Positions 53,614 through 62,746 of a stretch of DNA of 64,000 nucleotides are shown here, in pieces (positions within the stretch are counted from its first letter, which is position 1; the number at the start of each line of letters is the position of its first letter). Location of the stretch: positions 62,001 through 126,000 of the forward strand of contig JAAYEQ010000025.1 in the NCBI GenBank assembly GCA_012728655.1, given 5' to 3'. Position numbers and translations under genes: made by a program. This DNA comes from Syntrophomonadaceae bacterium (GTDB lineage Bacteria; Bacillota; Syntrophomonadia; Syntrophomonadales; DTU052). The notes below the pieces were generated by a model. That model saw only the letters and a program-made list of their open reading frames with translations, did not search any database and was not told the DNA's origin.

Positions 53614-54186
53614 TCAATCACTTGGCAAAGATAACAGCAAGCTGTTTCGAACCAGTACGGTCCGGGGGTGAATCAATCGGCCCTGGTCCATACAGTAGCG
53701 CAGGGTTAATTCTATGGCTTGTATCATACCCTGGTCCAAATTGCGCCGTGCCGCATATCGGACACGTTCAATCCCCGGAAAATCACGCCCAGGCTCAATT
53801 AGGTCAGCCAAAAATAAAACCTTTTCAAAATCCGTCATTCCCACTCTGCCCAGGGTATGGCTCCTGACTGCATTTAAAACCTCCTCATCATCCAGACCAT
53901 GGTCCCGGCGGAGGAGAAAAGCTCCCACCACAGCGTGCAGCAGATCAGGCGACTTTTCCTCCACCTCATCTTCCAACAGGTTATGCTCCCGGGCTAACGA
54001 AAGCAACTCGTTTCCGGGCATACCCTTGGCGTAGTCATGAACAATACCGGCCAATCCGGCTTTATTTTCGTCCAACCCAAAAGCTCGCGCCATCTCCCGG
54101 GCCACTGTTGCCACCCGTATCGAGTGCTGGTAACGCTCTTCTGACAGTCTCGCTCTTATTATTTCTTCAGCTTTTATCTCGTCCAT
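53614..54186 (-). CDS. yqeK: HD-domain bis(5'-nucleosyl)-tetraphosphatase YqeK
   Basis: YqeK (190 residues) is a metal-dependent Ap4A hydrolase of the HD superfamily in Gram-positive bacteria. The HD residues are visible in YQHSIRVATVAREMA, IVHDYAKGM and LLHAVVGAFLL, and ADLIEPGRDFPGIERVR is characteristic. It lies between nadD and rsfS, a conserved arrangement. Confidence 0.93.
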   Translation of the reverse strand: MDEIKAEEIIRARLSEERYQHSIRVATVAREMARAFGLDENKAGLAGIVHDYAKGMPGNELLSLAREHNLLEDEVEEKSPDLLHAVVGAFLLRRDHGLDDEEVLNAVRSHTLGRVGMTDFEKVLFLADLIEPGRDFPGIERVRYAARRNLDQGMIQAIELTLRYCMDQGRLIHPRTVLVRNSLLLSLPSD

Positions 54187-54280
54187 CGATTTCTCCGGTA
54201 ACGATATGAAACCCCTGACACACCCACAGCCGGAACCGGCTTAATAACTACAGTGTTTCCCAGGTTCCGATGTGCGCACA

Positions 54281-54877
54281 TCAGCGGTAAATTTCGTTCG
54301 CATAAATATAAGTCTCGACTTCGGGAACGAGCAGGTATCGTACCGATCTGCCTTTTTTGATCCTTTCCCTGATTTCGGTGGCCGCAATATCAAGCCCCGG
54401 CATCTCCAGGAAACACGTTCGCTGCCATACGCTTGCCGGCAGAGCTGACTGTTTTTGTTCCGGCGGGAGTTCATACCCCGGTCGGGTCACTACCACCAGC
54501 CGAGCGAGCTCAACCAGCCGTTCCACGTCTTTCCAACAGCTTAACTCCAGAAAGGAATCCATCCCCATGATAAAATAGAATTCATCCTGCGGGTACTGTT
54601 CTCGAAACACTTCCATGGTGTCCACCGTATAACTGGTTCCGCCTCTCTGCAGCTCAATATCGCTGACCGCAAAATGAGAATTGTCCTGAATCGCCAGCTT
54701 CAACATATTTAGGCGGTGTTCACCTGATGCGCTGGCCTTCCCCAGCTTAAACGGCGACCTGTTGGCGGGAACAAAGACGATCCGGTCCAAGCCCAAGTCG
54801 CTGTAAACCCTCTCCGCCACCGCCAGGTGCCCGATATGGACCGGGTCAAAGGTTCCGCCAAAAACACCGGTTTTCAA
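54281..54877 (-). CDS. nadD: Nicotinate-nucleotide adenylyltransferase
   Basis: NadD (198 residues) makes nicotinate adenine dinucleotide in NAD synthesis. GGTFDPVHIGH carries the nucleotide-binding HxGH, and FVPANRSPFK and the C-terminal IAATEIRERI (a variant of the ISSTxIR motif) are seen. The frame opens at 54904, but the TTG at 54877, seven bases after AGGGTGG, gives the standard N-terminus MKTGVFGGTFDP. It precedes yqeK and rsfS. Confidence 0.94.
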   Translation of the reverse strand: MKTGVFGGTFDPVHIGHLAVAERVYSDLGLDRIVFVPANRSPFKLGKASASGEHRLNMLKLAIQDNSHFAVSDIELQRGGTSYTVDTMEVFREQYPQDEFYFIMGMDSFLELSCWKDVERLVELARLVVVTRPGYELPPEQKQSALPASVWQRTCFLEMPGLDIAATEIRERIKKGRSVRYLLVPEVETYIYANEIYR

Positions 54878-55330
54878 CAGCACACCACCCTTGTATGCAA
54901 GCATTCATTTCGTACGCAGAGCCTTGTACACTCTATCACAAGTTAATTATAACCTTACTGGGGATCGGTTTCCAGACCGAGGGCTGTAATTCCGGAAGCC
55001 TTTCGCCGTTCACCCCGGAGGATCCCTTGATGAATTCACGAATATAACAGACAGTCTCCAACTGTCTCATTTAAAAAAATAACTTGTGCAAAACTTGTCG
55101 ATGCTTTCTTGCGATTCATAGTTTAATGTCTAAATTAGGAAAAAGCTCATTATCCCCCTTCGCGAGTGCCTTTGTCCGGGTTTTTTCTTTCTTCCTTCCG
55201 GAATTCTTTTTCTCAATAATCGCCATTTTTTTCTGGCATGTTCAACCGGATAGAGTTAAACTCAATAAGGGTGATTAAATAATCATCATTACCCAGTGTT
55301 AGCGGTAGCTGAAGCTGGAGGATAAATGCA
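54878..55330. other. 453-base gap between nadD and the PAS-GGDEF-EAL gene
   Basis: No supported gene. A small hairpin GACAGT-CTCCA-ACTGTC lies at 55054–55070 and a weak GGTGAT…ATTACC stem at 55269–55292, just before the downstream gene. This divergent intergenic region must contain promoters for both flanking units, but none is clear enough to report. Confidence 0.4.
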
Positions 55331-57952
55331 GTGAAAGAACGACGGTTCGAAAAAGCATCGCAGAATGGGAGCGGTAAATCAAGGCCAGCCCTTCCCACAG
55401 CGGATGCATTAACCCTTGACAATCCGGATTACTTGAACGCTTACCTCAAGCGGATAAGTTATCTCGCCCAGATGCTTGAGTACTCTTCTCAGCCCTTCTG
55501 CCTGGTCAACTCGGAGGGAAGGATTATTTATTGCAATCCGTCCTTTTTGAATATGGTGGGGTATACCTGGGAGGAATTATCCACCATCAATTGGGACCGG
55601 GATCTGACCCCGGAGGAATGGCATTACGTTCATGACCATTACATGAACATATTGTTCAAAACCGGATTGCCGGTTCGATTTGAAAAGGAATACATTACTA
55701 AAGGCGGTCAGCGGATAGCAGTGGAACTGCTGGTCCACCAGTTCATTGACAAGGATAACGGCAAACCCCTTTACTATTCTTTCGTCACCGATATAACCGC
55801 CAGAAAAAGAGCGGAAGACGCCCGGAGAGAGTTGGAGCAGCAACTGGCTGACATAATCGATTTTCTGCCGGATCCTACGTTTGTTATCGATGCTTCGGGT
55901 CGTGTCATTCGCTGGAATCGGGCCATGGCGGAAATGACCGGAATCAAGGCCGAGGATATAATTGGAAAGAACAACTATGAATACGCTTTGCCCTTTTATG
56001 GCCGGCGCCGTCCCATGCTCATCGACCTCGCTCTCGGTACCAACAACGGACATCCGGAGTATTCCTATTATAAAAAAGAACACGTAACCCTGGTCGCGGA
56101 AAACCTGTGCCCGGCTTTAGGTGAAAACGGCGTTTACGTATGGGCCAAGGCTTCTCCGCTGTTTGATAAAAACGGCCAGTTGATAGGAGCCATCGAAACC
56201 ATAAGGGATATGACCACCCACAAACAGGCCCAGGAGGATCTGCGGCAGAGTGAATTAAAATATCGCCTGGTTTTTGAGAATACCCCTCTGGGGATACTCC
56301 ATTTTGACAGCCAGGGTCGCATTACCGCCTACAACGAATGCCTGGCCCAGATTTTCGGCGTTAAGGAAAATGACGCCCTGATCGGGTTTAATCTCCTGGA
56401 GATGCCGCAGGACAACCTGGTAAAAGCGATAAAACAAGCACTGAACGGCCAACAGTCTTCCTTCCAGGGGGACTTTTATTCTTCGATATCCGGAAAAACG
56501 GTCCCAATTGAGGCCCATGTGGCTCCAATGATGTTCAAGGAGGGTCATCCCTTGGGCGGAGTGGCCATTGTATCCGACATAACCGAGCGCAAGCGTTATG
56601 AGGAAACCATCCGCCACATGGCCTATCATGATTCGCTCACCGGTCTTCCCAACAGGCTTCTTATCCAGGACCGGATTTCAGTGGCACTGCCCCAGGCCAG
56701 GCGTCAGAATCAGATGCTGGCTCTGATTTACCTTGACTTGGATAATTTCAAGATTATCAACGATTCTTTGGGTCATATGGCCGGGGACCTGCTGCTGCAG
56801 GAGGTGGCCAAGCGCCTGAAATCCCTGGTAAGACAGGGGGATACGGTTGCCCGCATGGGCGGCGATGAGTTTATGTTCCTCTTCCCCGGCATAAAAGATG
56901 CCAAAGATGCGGGGATTATTGCCGAAAAAATTCTGAGGAGTTTTTCCCAGCCCTTTATAATCGAAGGTCAGGAGATTCACGTCACCGCGAGCATCGGTAT
57001 CAGTGTTTTCCCCAACGACGGGCAGGATGTCGAAACCCTAATCAAAAACGCGGACAGCGCACTCTACCGGGCCAAAGAACGGGGCGGCAACAGTTACCAG
57101 ATTTACACCCCGGCCATGAACAAGGTCTATATCGAACGGCTCACCCTGGCCAAAGATCTGCGCCGGGCCCTGGAGAATGAGGAATTTGTCCTTTACTACC
57201 AGCCCTTAATTGATATCAAAACCAAGAAAATAGTCAGTGTAGAAGCTCTGGTACGGTGGCATCACCCCGAAAAAGGTCTTATCATGCCCTCGGAATTCAT
57301 ACATATCGCCGAGGAAAACGGTCTTATTATTCCCATTGAAAAATGGGTCCTGCGAACCGCATGCCGGCAGAACAAGGCCTGGCAGGATCAAGGCCTGGCA
57401 GCGATAAGGGTTTCCGTAAACATATCGGGGCGCCACTTCTGGCAGCAGGACCTGGTGGAAACCATCGTCCGAGTGCTCGAAGAAACCGGTTTGGCCCCTG
57501 AATACCTGGAGTTGGAGATCACCGAGAGCGTGGCGCTCCGCACTTCGGAACGGATAAACAAACTGCTGAGGGAACTGCGCAGTCTGGGAATAAAGATCGC
57601 CCTGGACGACTTTGGAACCGGCCATTTATCACTCAGTTACCTCAGGAGTCTGCCCCTGGATTCCCTTAAGATCGACCAGTCTTTCATCTGCGATCTGAGC
57701 AAAGACGGCAACGGCATGGCCATTCCGCATGCGCTGATCTCTCTGGCAAGATTTCTGGATCTCCGGGTTACCGCTGAAGGAGTGGAAAGACCGGAGCAAG
57801 CCGAACTACTGGCAGGCTTGCAGTGTGACCAGATTCAAGGGTATCTGGTTTCCAGACCTCAACCGGCCCACTGCATTTCCGACATGTTGGCTCAGAGCAG
57901 AGGAGCCGTCAACTTTGGCGCCAAGGTGCTGCGTCTGCCTCCTCTGTCCTAA
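55331..57952 (+). CDS. PAS-GGDEF-EAL cyclic-di-GMP signalling protein
   Basis: The 873-residue protein has three PAS domains (about 45–160, 175–295 and 310–420), a GGDEF domain (about 435–590) and an EAL domain (about 610–855). The cyclase motif is intact (MGGDEFMFLF). The EAL residues are also intact: EALVRW, the metal ligands in NISGRHF, ELEITES, ALDDFGTGH and TAEGVE, and QGYL. Both synthesis and hydrolysis of c-di-GMP are therefore possible. There is no membrane segment, so the PAS domains must sense a cytoplasmic signal. The start is a GTG at 55331 after CTGGAGG. Confidence 0.92.
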   Translation: MKERRFEKASQNGSGKSRPALPTADALTLDNPDYLNAYLKRISYLAQMLEYSSQPFCLVNSEGRIIYCNPSFLNMVGYTWEELSTINWDRDLTPEEWHYVHDHYMNILFKTGLPVRFEKEYITKGGQRIAVELLVHQFIDKDNGKPLYYSFVTDITARKRAEDARRELEQQLADIIDFLPDPTFVIDASGRVIRWNRAMAEMTGIKAEDIIGKNNYEYALPFYGRRRPMLIDLALGTNNGHPEYSYYKKEHVTLVAENLCPALGENGVYVWAKASPLFDKNGQLIGAIETIRDMTTHKQAQEDLRQSELKYRLVFENTPLGILHFDSQGRITAYNECLAQIFGVKENDALIGFNLLEMPQDNLVKAIKQALNGQQSSFQGDFYSSISGKTVPIEAHVAPMMFKEGHPLGGVAIVSDITERKRYEETIRHMAYHDSLTGLPNRLLIQDRISVALPQARRQNQMLALIYLDLDNFKIINDSLGHMAGDLLLQEVAKRLKSLVRQGDTVARMGGDEFMFLFPGIKDAKDAGIIAEKILRSFSQPFIIEGQEIHVTASIGISVFPNDGQDVETLIKNADSALYRAKERGGNSYQIYTPAMNKVYIERLTLAKDLRRALENEEFVLYYQPLIDIKTKKIVSVEALVRWHHPEKGLIMPSEFIHIAEENGLIIPIEKWVLRTACRQNKAWQDQGLAAIRVSVNISGRHFWQQDLVETIVRVLEETGLAPEYLELEITESVALRTSERINKLLRELRSLGIKIALDDFGTGHLSLSYLRSLPLDSLKIDQSFICDLSKDGNGMAIPHALISLARFLDLRVTAEGVERPEQAELLAGLQCDQIQGYLVSRPQPAHCISDMLAQSRGAVNFGAKVLRLPPLS

Positions 57953-58155
57953 TTTACAACCTTTATCTTTTCCCGCAAAGCCGGAGCAATCAAAGTCCAT
58001 ATTTCCCCGCCCAAATCTGCTAGTACCCCTTAGCCGAGAAATCACTGCTTTTCCTAATTATAATTAAGAGCTTGGGTTATAACATCAAAATGGCTATAAT
58101 GATAGGGGTCGGCAGGTGCCCACCAACAAGCAAGGCCGAGGGGCGAAAACCAATT

Positions 58156-58779
58156 ATGTTGAAGGAGATCAATCTTGTCTTTCATCGCCGGGGATTACGG
58201 AGTTTTATTGAAGTCGATCTGTGTGCCGATTGCCCGCGCCGCGACCACAAAGGCTGCTGCGGGCACTACTCGCCGGTTTTTTATCTCACCGACCTCTACT
58301 TCATTGCCAAGCAGCGTCCGCAACTGATCGATTACATTGCCGAGCTTCCCTTTTTGACGGTTCTGGACGCCTCGATTACGGTGAACAGTATACCGGACAA
58401 GGATGGATCCTCCCGCTGTCAGTTCCACAGCCTTGAAAAAGGATGTCTCCTGCCCATGGAGCTCAGAGAATCGGTTTGCCGTCATTTTGTCTGTCCGGGC
58501 ATTGCCTGGGATAAAGAAAGCAGGCTTGCTCATTGGAAAGAGTACTTTGACCTTTTGGGAAACTATGAGATTGACTTGAACAACTATTTGGCCGCCCGTA
58601 TAAGTCAGGAAAACCTATCCCTGCGCCGGCAGGGTGATTGGAAACCCATTATGGCGCTGCTGGAAACCGTTATGGAGCAGGTTCTGGCCGAGGAAGAAGA
58701 ACTGGGATGCCATTTACCCCGGGAAGAAGCAGTACAGATTGTACGTCCCATTTGCTTCGGTTCGGAATGGCCTTTATAA
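58156..58779 (+). CDS. Cysteine-cluster protein (YkgJ-like)
   Basis: The 207-residue protein has an N-terminal cysteine cluster (CADCPRRDHKGCCGHYSP) and a second set (CQFHSLEKGCLLPMELRES followed by CRHFVCPG), resembling the zinc/iron chelate pattern of YkgJ-family proteins. Function is unknown. The frame opens at 58072, but the ATG at 58156 begins the conserved-looking part; its ribosome-binding site is weak, so the start is uncertain. It is about 70 bases upstream of the cysteine-synthase-like gene on the same strand. Confidence 0.75.
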   Translation: MLKEINLVFHRRGLRSFIEVDLCADCPRRDHKGCCGHYSPVFYLTDLYFIAKQRPQLIDYIAELPFLTVLDASITVNSIPDKDGSSRCQFHSLEKGCLLPMELRESVCRHFVCPGIAWDKESRLAHWKEYFDLLGNYEIDLNNYLAARISQENLSLRRQGDWKPIMALLETVMEQVLAEEEELGCHLPREEAVQIVRPICFGSEWPL

Positions 58780-58850
58780 CACCCTGTATTGCAATAAACC
58801 ACAGCCAATAAAATCCGGCATTCATTATGTCATACTGGAGGTTTAACTGG

Positions 58851-59882
58851 ATGAACTGGGAACGCAGCAGAAGAGTAATGCAAAATGTCCTGGAAAGTAT
58901 AGGATTTACCCCGATGATCCGTTTGAATCGTCTGGCGGAAGGTTTATCGCCGGAGATCCTGGTAAAACTTGAATACACCAACCCCAGCGGCAGCTTAAAG
59001 GACAGGGTAGTCTACCGGATCGTTGAGGAAGCGGAAAAAAGGGGCGACCTTAAGCCAGGGATGATCTTGATGGAAGGAACCACGGGTAACACCGGCATCT
59101 CCACCTGTATGGTCGGTGCTGTCAAGGGCTATCGGGTTATCATAGTTATGCCGGAAGGCATGAGCGAGGAACGCAAGAGAACTATCGCCGCTTACGGAGC
59201 GGAGTTGGTGCTTACCCCCGGAGCGGAAACAGATGTGGATCTGGTTCTGGAAGAGGTGGCTCGGCTGAAGAAAAAATACGGAGATCAGATCTTTGAAGTT
59301 GGTCAGTTTGTGAGGCCGGAAAATGTTGATGCTCATTATTTGACTACCGGACCGGAAATATGGGAACAAACCGGCGGTAAGATAGACTTTTTTATCATGT
59401 GTCAGGGAACCGGCGGTACGGTAACCGGGTGTTCCCGCTACTTGAAAGAAAAGAATCCCAATATCAAGGTCCTGATTTCCGAACCTCTGGAGTCACCGAT
59501 TCTGGCCGAGGGCAGGATCGGCCCCCATAAGGTCCAGGGGATCGCCGACGGATTGATCCCGGAAATACTGGATTTGGATTACATTGACGGTATAGTTCAG
59601 GTCGAATCGGATGAAGCCATAAGAGTAGCCCGGGAAATGGCCTGCAAGGAGGGCATATTCTGCGGCATCTCTTCCGGATGCAATGTGGCGGCAGCTCTGA
59701 AAACAGCTCGCCGTTTCCCTGAGGCGCGAAAAATAGTGACCATGATTAACGACAATGGCCTCCGTTATCTGTCCACCGAGCTTTGCGGCCATGCGACCGA
59801 GCGTAAGCTTCTGGAACGCGAGTACGTTGTATCCCCGGAGGATCAAGCACGTTTAAAGGCCAGGAATTTCCTTATAATCTAA
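58851..59882 (+). CDS. Cysteine synthase family PLP enzyme
   Basis: A fold-type II PLP enzyme of 343 residues. The PLP lysine is in PSGSLKDRV, the phosphate loop is GTGGTVTG, and the substrate loop is EGTTGNTGIST. It has the usual N-terminus for O-acetylserine sulfhydrylases (LESIGFTPMIRLNRLAEGL). The longer C-terminus (ELCGHATERKLLEREYVV) means that a cystathionine beta-synthase-like or other variant is possible. The ATG at 58851 follows CTGGAGG. Confidence 0.88.
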   Translation: MNWERSRRVMQNVLESIGFTPMIRLNRLAEGLSPEILVKLEYTNPSGSLKDRVVYRIVEEAEKRGDLKPGMILMEGTTGNTGISTCMVGAVKGYRVIIVMPEGMSEERKRTIAAYGAELVLTPGAETDVDLVLEEVARLKKKYGDQIFEVGQFVRPENVDAHYLTTGPEIWEQTGGKIDFFIMCQGTGGTVTGCSRYLKEKNPNIKVLISEPLESPILAEGRIGPHKVQGIADGLIPEILDLDYIDGIVQVESDEAIRVAREMACKEGIFCGISSGCNVAAALKTARRFPEARKIVTMINDNGLRYLSTELCGHATERKLLEREYVVSPEDQARLKARNFLII

Positions 59883-60088
59883 GACTCGGGTGCAAGGATT
59901 TTGCAGTTCTTCGTGTAAATGAACCACCGGGAGTCATAGTACGAAATAGAAAAAGGATAAAGAATCGATGCATAACAGTACCAGGCAATCCGATTATGCC
60001 TGAGTAGGGACAGCTTACGATAAACTGCCATTGGATGTCTTTCAATACCGAGGGATGATTAGTCACCCGGTAACGAGTGGCGACACAG

Positions 60089-60135
60089 CAAAAAGGGAAC
60101 AAGCGATTCTTAACCATCACCTGTTCCCTTTTTAT
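60089..60135 (-). terminator. Terminator after proA (bidirectional)
   Basis: AAAAAGGGAACA and TGTTCCCTTTTT pair around a 20-base loop (about 60090–60133), giving T-runs on both strands. It separates proA from the convergent cysteine-synthase-like gene. The rest of the 255-base gap shows only a small CAGGCA/TGCCTG hairpin (59983–60003). Confidence 0.8.
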
Positions 60136-60137
60136 TT

Positions 60138-61391
60138 TTACTTTCTGACATGTCCGCTGCCGTAGATGATGTACTTGGTGGAGGTAAGCTCCTTCAGCCC
60201 CATCGGACCGCGGGCGTGGAGTTTCTGAGTGCTGATGCCGATCTCGGCTCCCAGGCCGAACTGGAACCCATCAGTAAACCGGGTTGACGCATTGACAAAG
60301 ACTGCGGCTGCATCAACCCCGTTCAGAAAACGTCTGGCTCGTTCATAATTGGAGGTCACTATGGCTTCCGAATGCCTGGTACCGTACCGGGTTATGTGTT
60401 CAATCGCCTCATCCAGGTTCTTTACCACCTTAACCGCCAGGATCAGATCCAGGAACTCGGTCTCCCAGTCCTTCTCGGTTGCGGCTTTGATGTCCGGATC
60501 GATCTCCCGGTACCTTTCGCAGCCCCGTATTTCCACCCCATTGTCTTTCATAACCCGGGACAGCCGCGGGAGGAACTCCTCGGCTACCGCCTCATGAACC
60601 AAAAGCGTTTCCATGGCATTGCACACCGAAGGCCGCTGGCACTTGGCATTCACGGCTATTTCCAGGGCCATATCCAGGTCGGCATCCTCATCAACATAGG
60701 TATGGCAGTTGCCAACCCCGGTTTCAATTACGGGAACGGTGGCGTTGTTTACCACGGTTTGAATGAGTCCGGCTCCGCCGCGGGGAATCAGGACATCCAC
60801 ATACTGATTCATTCTCATGAGTATGTTGGCCGCCTCGCGGTCAGTGGTATCCACCAGTTGAATGGCCCCCTCGTGGATTCCGGCATCGGCAGCGGCCTGG
60901 GCAAGAATCCCGGCAATAGCGCGGTTGGAATTGAAGGCCTCACTGCCGCCGCGCAGGATAATGGCATTCCCGGTTTTGAGACACAGCCCGGCGGCATCGG
61001 CGGTAACATTGGGACGGGCCTCATAAATGATCCCGACCACTCCCAGGGGCACACGCACCCGACCCACCTCGAGGCCGTTGGGACGCCGGTACATCTCAAC
61101 CACCTCTCCCACCGGGTCCGGCAGGGCCGCCACAGCCATCAACCCTTCCGCCATCTCCTCAATCCGTTTTTCGTTCAACATCAGCCGGTCAAGCAGGGTA
61201 TTGCTCAAGCCTTTGCTTCGGCCTTCCTCCATGTCGATGCGGTTGGCCTCCAAGATGGCTTCAGACTTGGCTGCCAGAGCCCCGGCCATCTGCTGCAAGG
61301 CGCGGTTTTTCTGTTCTGTGGACGCCACCATCAAGAAACGGGCCGCCTCTTTGGCCTTTCTTCCTATTTGCTCCATCCGGGCTCGAATCAC
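60138..61391 (-). CDS. proA: Gamma-glutamyl phosphate reductase
   Basis: ProA (417 residues) reduces gamma-glutamyl phosphate to glutamate semialdehyde in proline synthesis. It has the aldehyde-dehydrogenase fold with the catalytic cysteine in KCQRPSVCNAMETLLVH and the nearby PLGVVGIIYEARPNVT and IILRGGSEAFNSN segments. It lies downstream of proB, with a 177-base gap that shows no other gene. Confidence 0.96.
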   Translation of the reverse strand: MIRARMEQIGRKAKEAARFLMVASTEQKNRALQQMAGALAAKSEAILEANRIDMEEGRSKGLSNTLLDRLMLNEKRIEEMAEGLMAVAALPDPVGEVVEMYRRPNGLEVGRVRVPLGVVGIIYEARPNVTADAAGLCLKTGNAIILRGGSEAFNSNRAIAGILAQAAADAGIHEGAIQLVDTTDREAANILMRMNQYVDVLIPRGGAGLIQTVVNNATVPVIETGVGNCHTYVDEDADLDMALEIAVNAKCQRPSVCNAMETLLVHEAVAEEFLPRLSRVMKDNGVEIRGCERYREIDPDIKAATEKDWETEFLDLILAVKVVKNLDEAIEHITRYGTRHSEAIVTSNYERARRFLNGVDAAAVFVNASTRFTDGFQFGLGAEIGISTQKLHARGPMGLKELTSTKYIIYGSGHVRK

Positions 61392-61568
61392 TCAGCATCT
61401 CCCCTTTTATGCTTAGTAAACTAAACCTTAACCGGCACTGTGGTATTTAATTGAGCGCAAGCCTGGCAGGCCTCAATGTGCACGCTCTTGCAGCCCATTT
61501 AATGGTTTCGGGTTATGCTTCGCTTAAATCCGGAAAAAACCAGGCCAGTCCCAACTCTGTACCCAGCA

Positions 61569-62696
61569 TCAGGTAATAAGGCTTAAGTTGTTCCGGTGAA
61601 TCACCTCATCGTAGTCCTTGCTGCCGAGGATACGGGCAATCTCAGTGGTTTTTCTGCCCATTATCGCTCTGATCTCATCCGCAGAATAGTTTACCATCCC
61701 CCGCCCGATTTCCCTGCCATCCAAGGTCTGAACCGAAACCACATTGCCGCGCTCAAACTCGCCCTCTACTCCAACTATCCCCGAAGGCAAAAGGCTCTTG
61801 CCTTTCCTCAGCAGGGCATCAGCTGCTCCGTCGTCGATGGACAATACCCCGTGAGTCTGGCTGCCGAAAGCAATCCAGCGCTTACGGGCCTGCATCCGGC
61901 CGACCTTGGGCTTAAACAAAGTGCCCACGCGCCGGCCGTCAATTATTGCGCGCACCATTCCCGGCTCCCGGCCGTCGGCCACTACCATGGGAATACCCGA
62001 GGCCATGGCCATGCGGGCCGCCAGCAGCTTGGTATACATACCCCCGCTGGAAAACTTGTTGCCCTTTCCTCTCAAGCCTTTTTCCACCATATCGGGTATT
62101 TCGTCCAGTTCCCAGTACTGCTCGGCCCGAGGGTTAACATGGGGGTCATCATTGAACAAACCCGCAATATCCGTAAGTATAACCAGAAGATCGGCATCAA
62201 CTATCTCCGCTACCAGCGCGGAAAGGGTATCGTTGTCTCCAAACCGGATCTCTTCCACCGCCACCGTGTCGTTCTCGTTGATAACCGGGATGGCGCCCAG
62301 TTGGAGCAGCGTGGTCAGGGTATTGCGCGCATTCAAATACCTGAGCCTCTCATCAAAATCATCCTTGGTAAGCAAAACCTGGGCGATATCCTTGCCGTAC
62401 TCGGCAAAGAATTTCTCATAAAGGTGCAGGAGTGTTCCCTGGCCGATGGCGGCTAAAGCCTGCTTCAGAGGCAGGGTTTTGGGATAATCCCGGTGTCCCA
62501 AACGCCCAACCCCAGCCGCTACCGCACCCGAAGTTACCAGCAACACTTCCCGACCTTCGTTATGTAGATCGGCCAATTCACGGGCCAGCTTCTCCAGTCG
62601 TGATATGTTAATGAGACCGCTATCGTGGGTAATGGTGCTGCTGCCTACCTTGACCACAATGCGGCGGCAGTTTTTCAGGTTTTTTCTGGCTTCCAA
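61569..62696 (-). CDS. proB: Glutamate 5-kinase
   Basis: ProB (375 residues) phosphorylates glutamate in the first step of proline synthesis. The amino-acid kinase domain (VVKVGSSTITHD, LLVTSGAVAAGVGRL, NENDTVAVEEIRFGDNDTLS) is followed by a C-terminal PUA domain (about 280–370), as in most bacterial forms. It is directly downstream of obgE and precedes proA. Proline can also serve as an osmolyte, which fits a stress-tolerant organism. Confidence 0.96.
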   Translation of the reverse strand: MEARKNLKNCRRIVVKVGSSTITHDSGLINISRLEKLARELADLHNEGREVLLVTSGAVAAGVGRLGHRDYPKTLPLKQALAAIGQGTLLHLYEKFFAEYGKDIAQVLLTKDDFDERLRYLNARNTLTTLLQLGAIPVINENDTVAVEEIRFGDNDTLSALVAEIVDADLLVILTDIAGLFNDDPHVNPRAEQYWELDEIPDMVEKGLRGKGNKFSSGGMYTKLLAARMAMASGIPMVVADGREPGMVRAIIDGRRVGTLFKPKVGRMQARKRWIAFGSQTHGVLSIDDGAADALLRKGKSLLPSGIVGVEGEFERGNVVSVQTLDGREIGRGMVNYSADEIRAIMGRKTTEIARILGSKDYDEVIHRNNLSLIT

Positions 62697-62746
62697 GCTT
62701 CCTCCCCCTTGACTGAAGTCAAGTATGTTGTCTTTTCAGCGGCCTG

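Noticed and set aside
60372-61424. 350-codon plus-strand frame
   Set aside because: It is antisense to proA, whose family identity is certain; the frame is a product of GC-biased codon usage.
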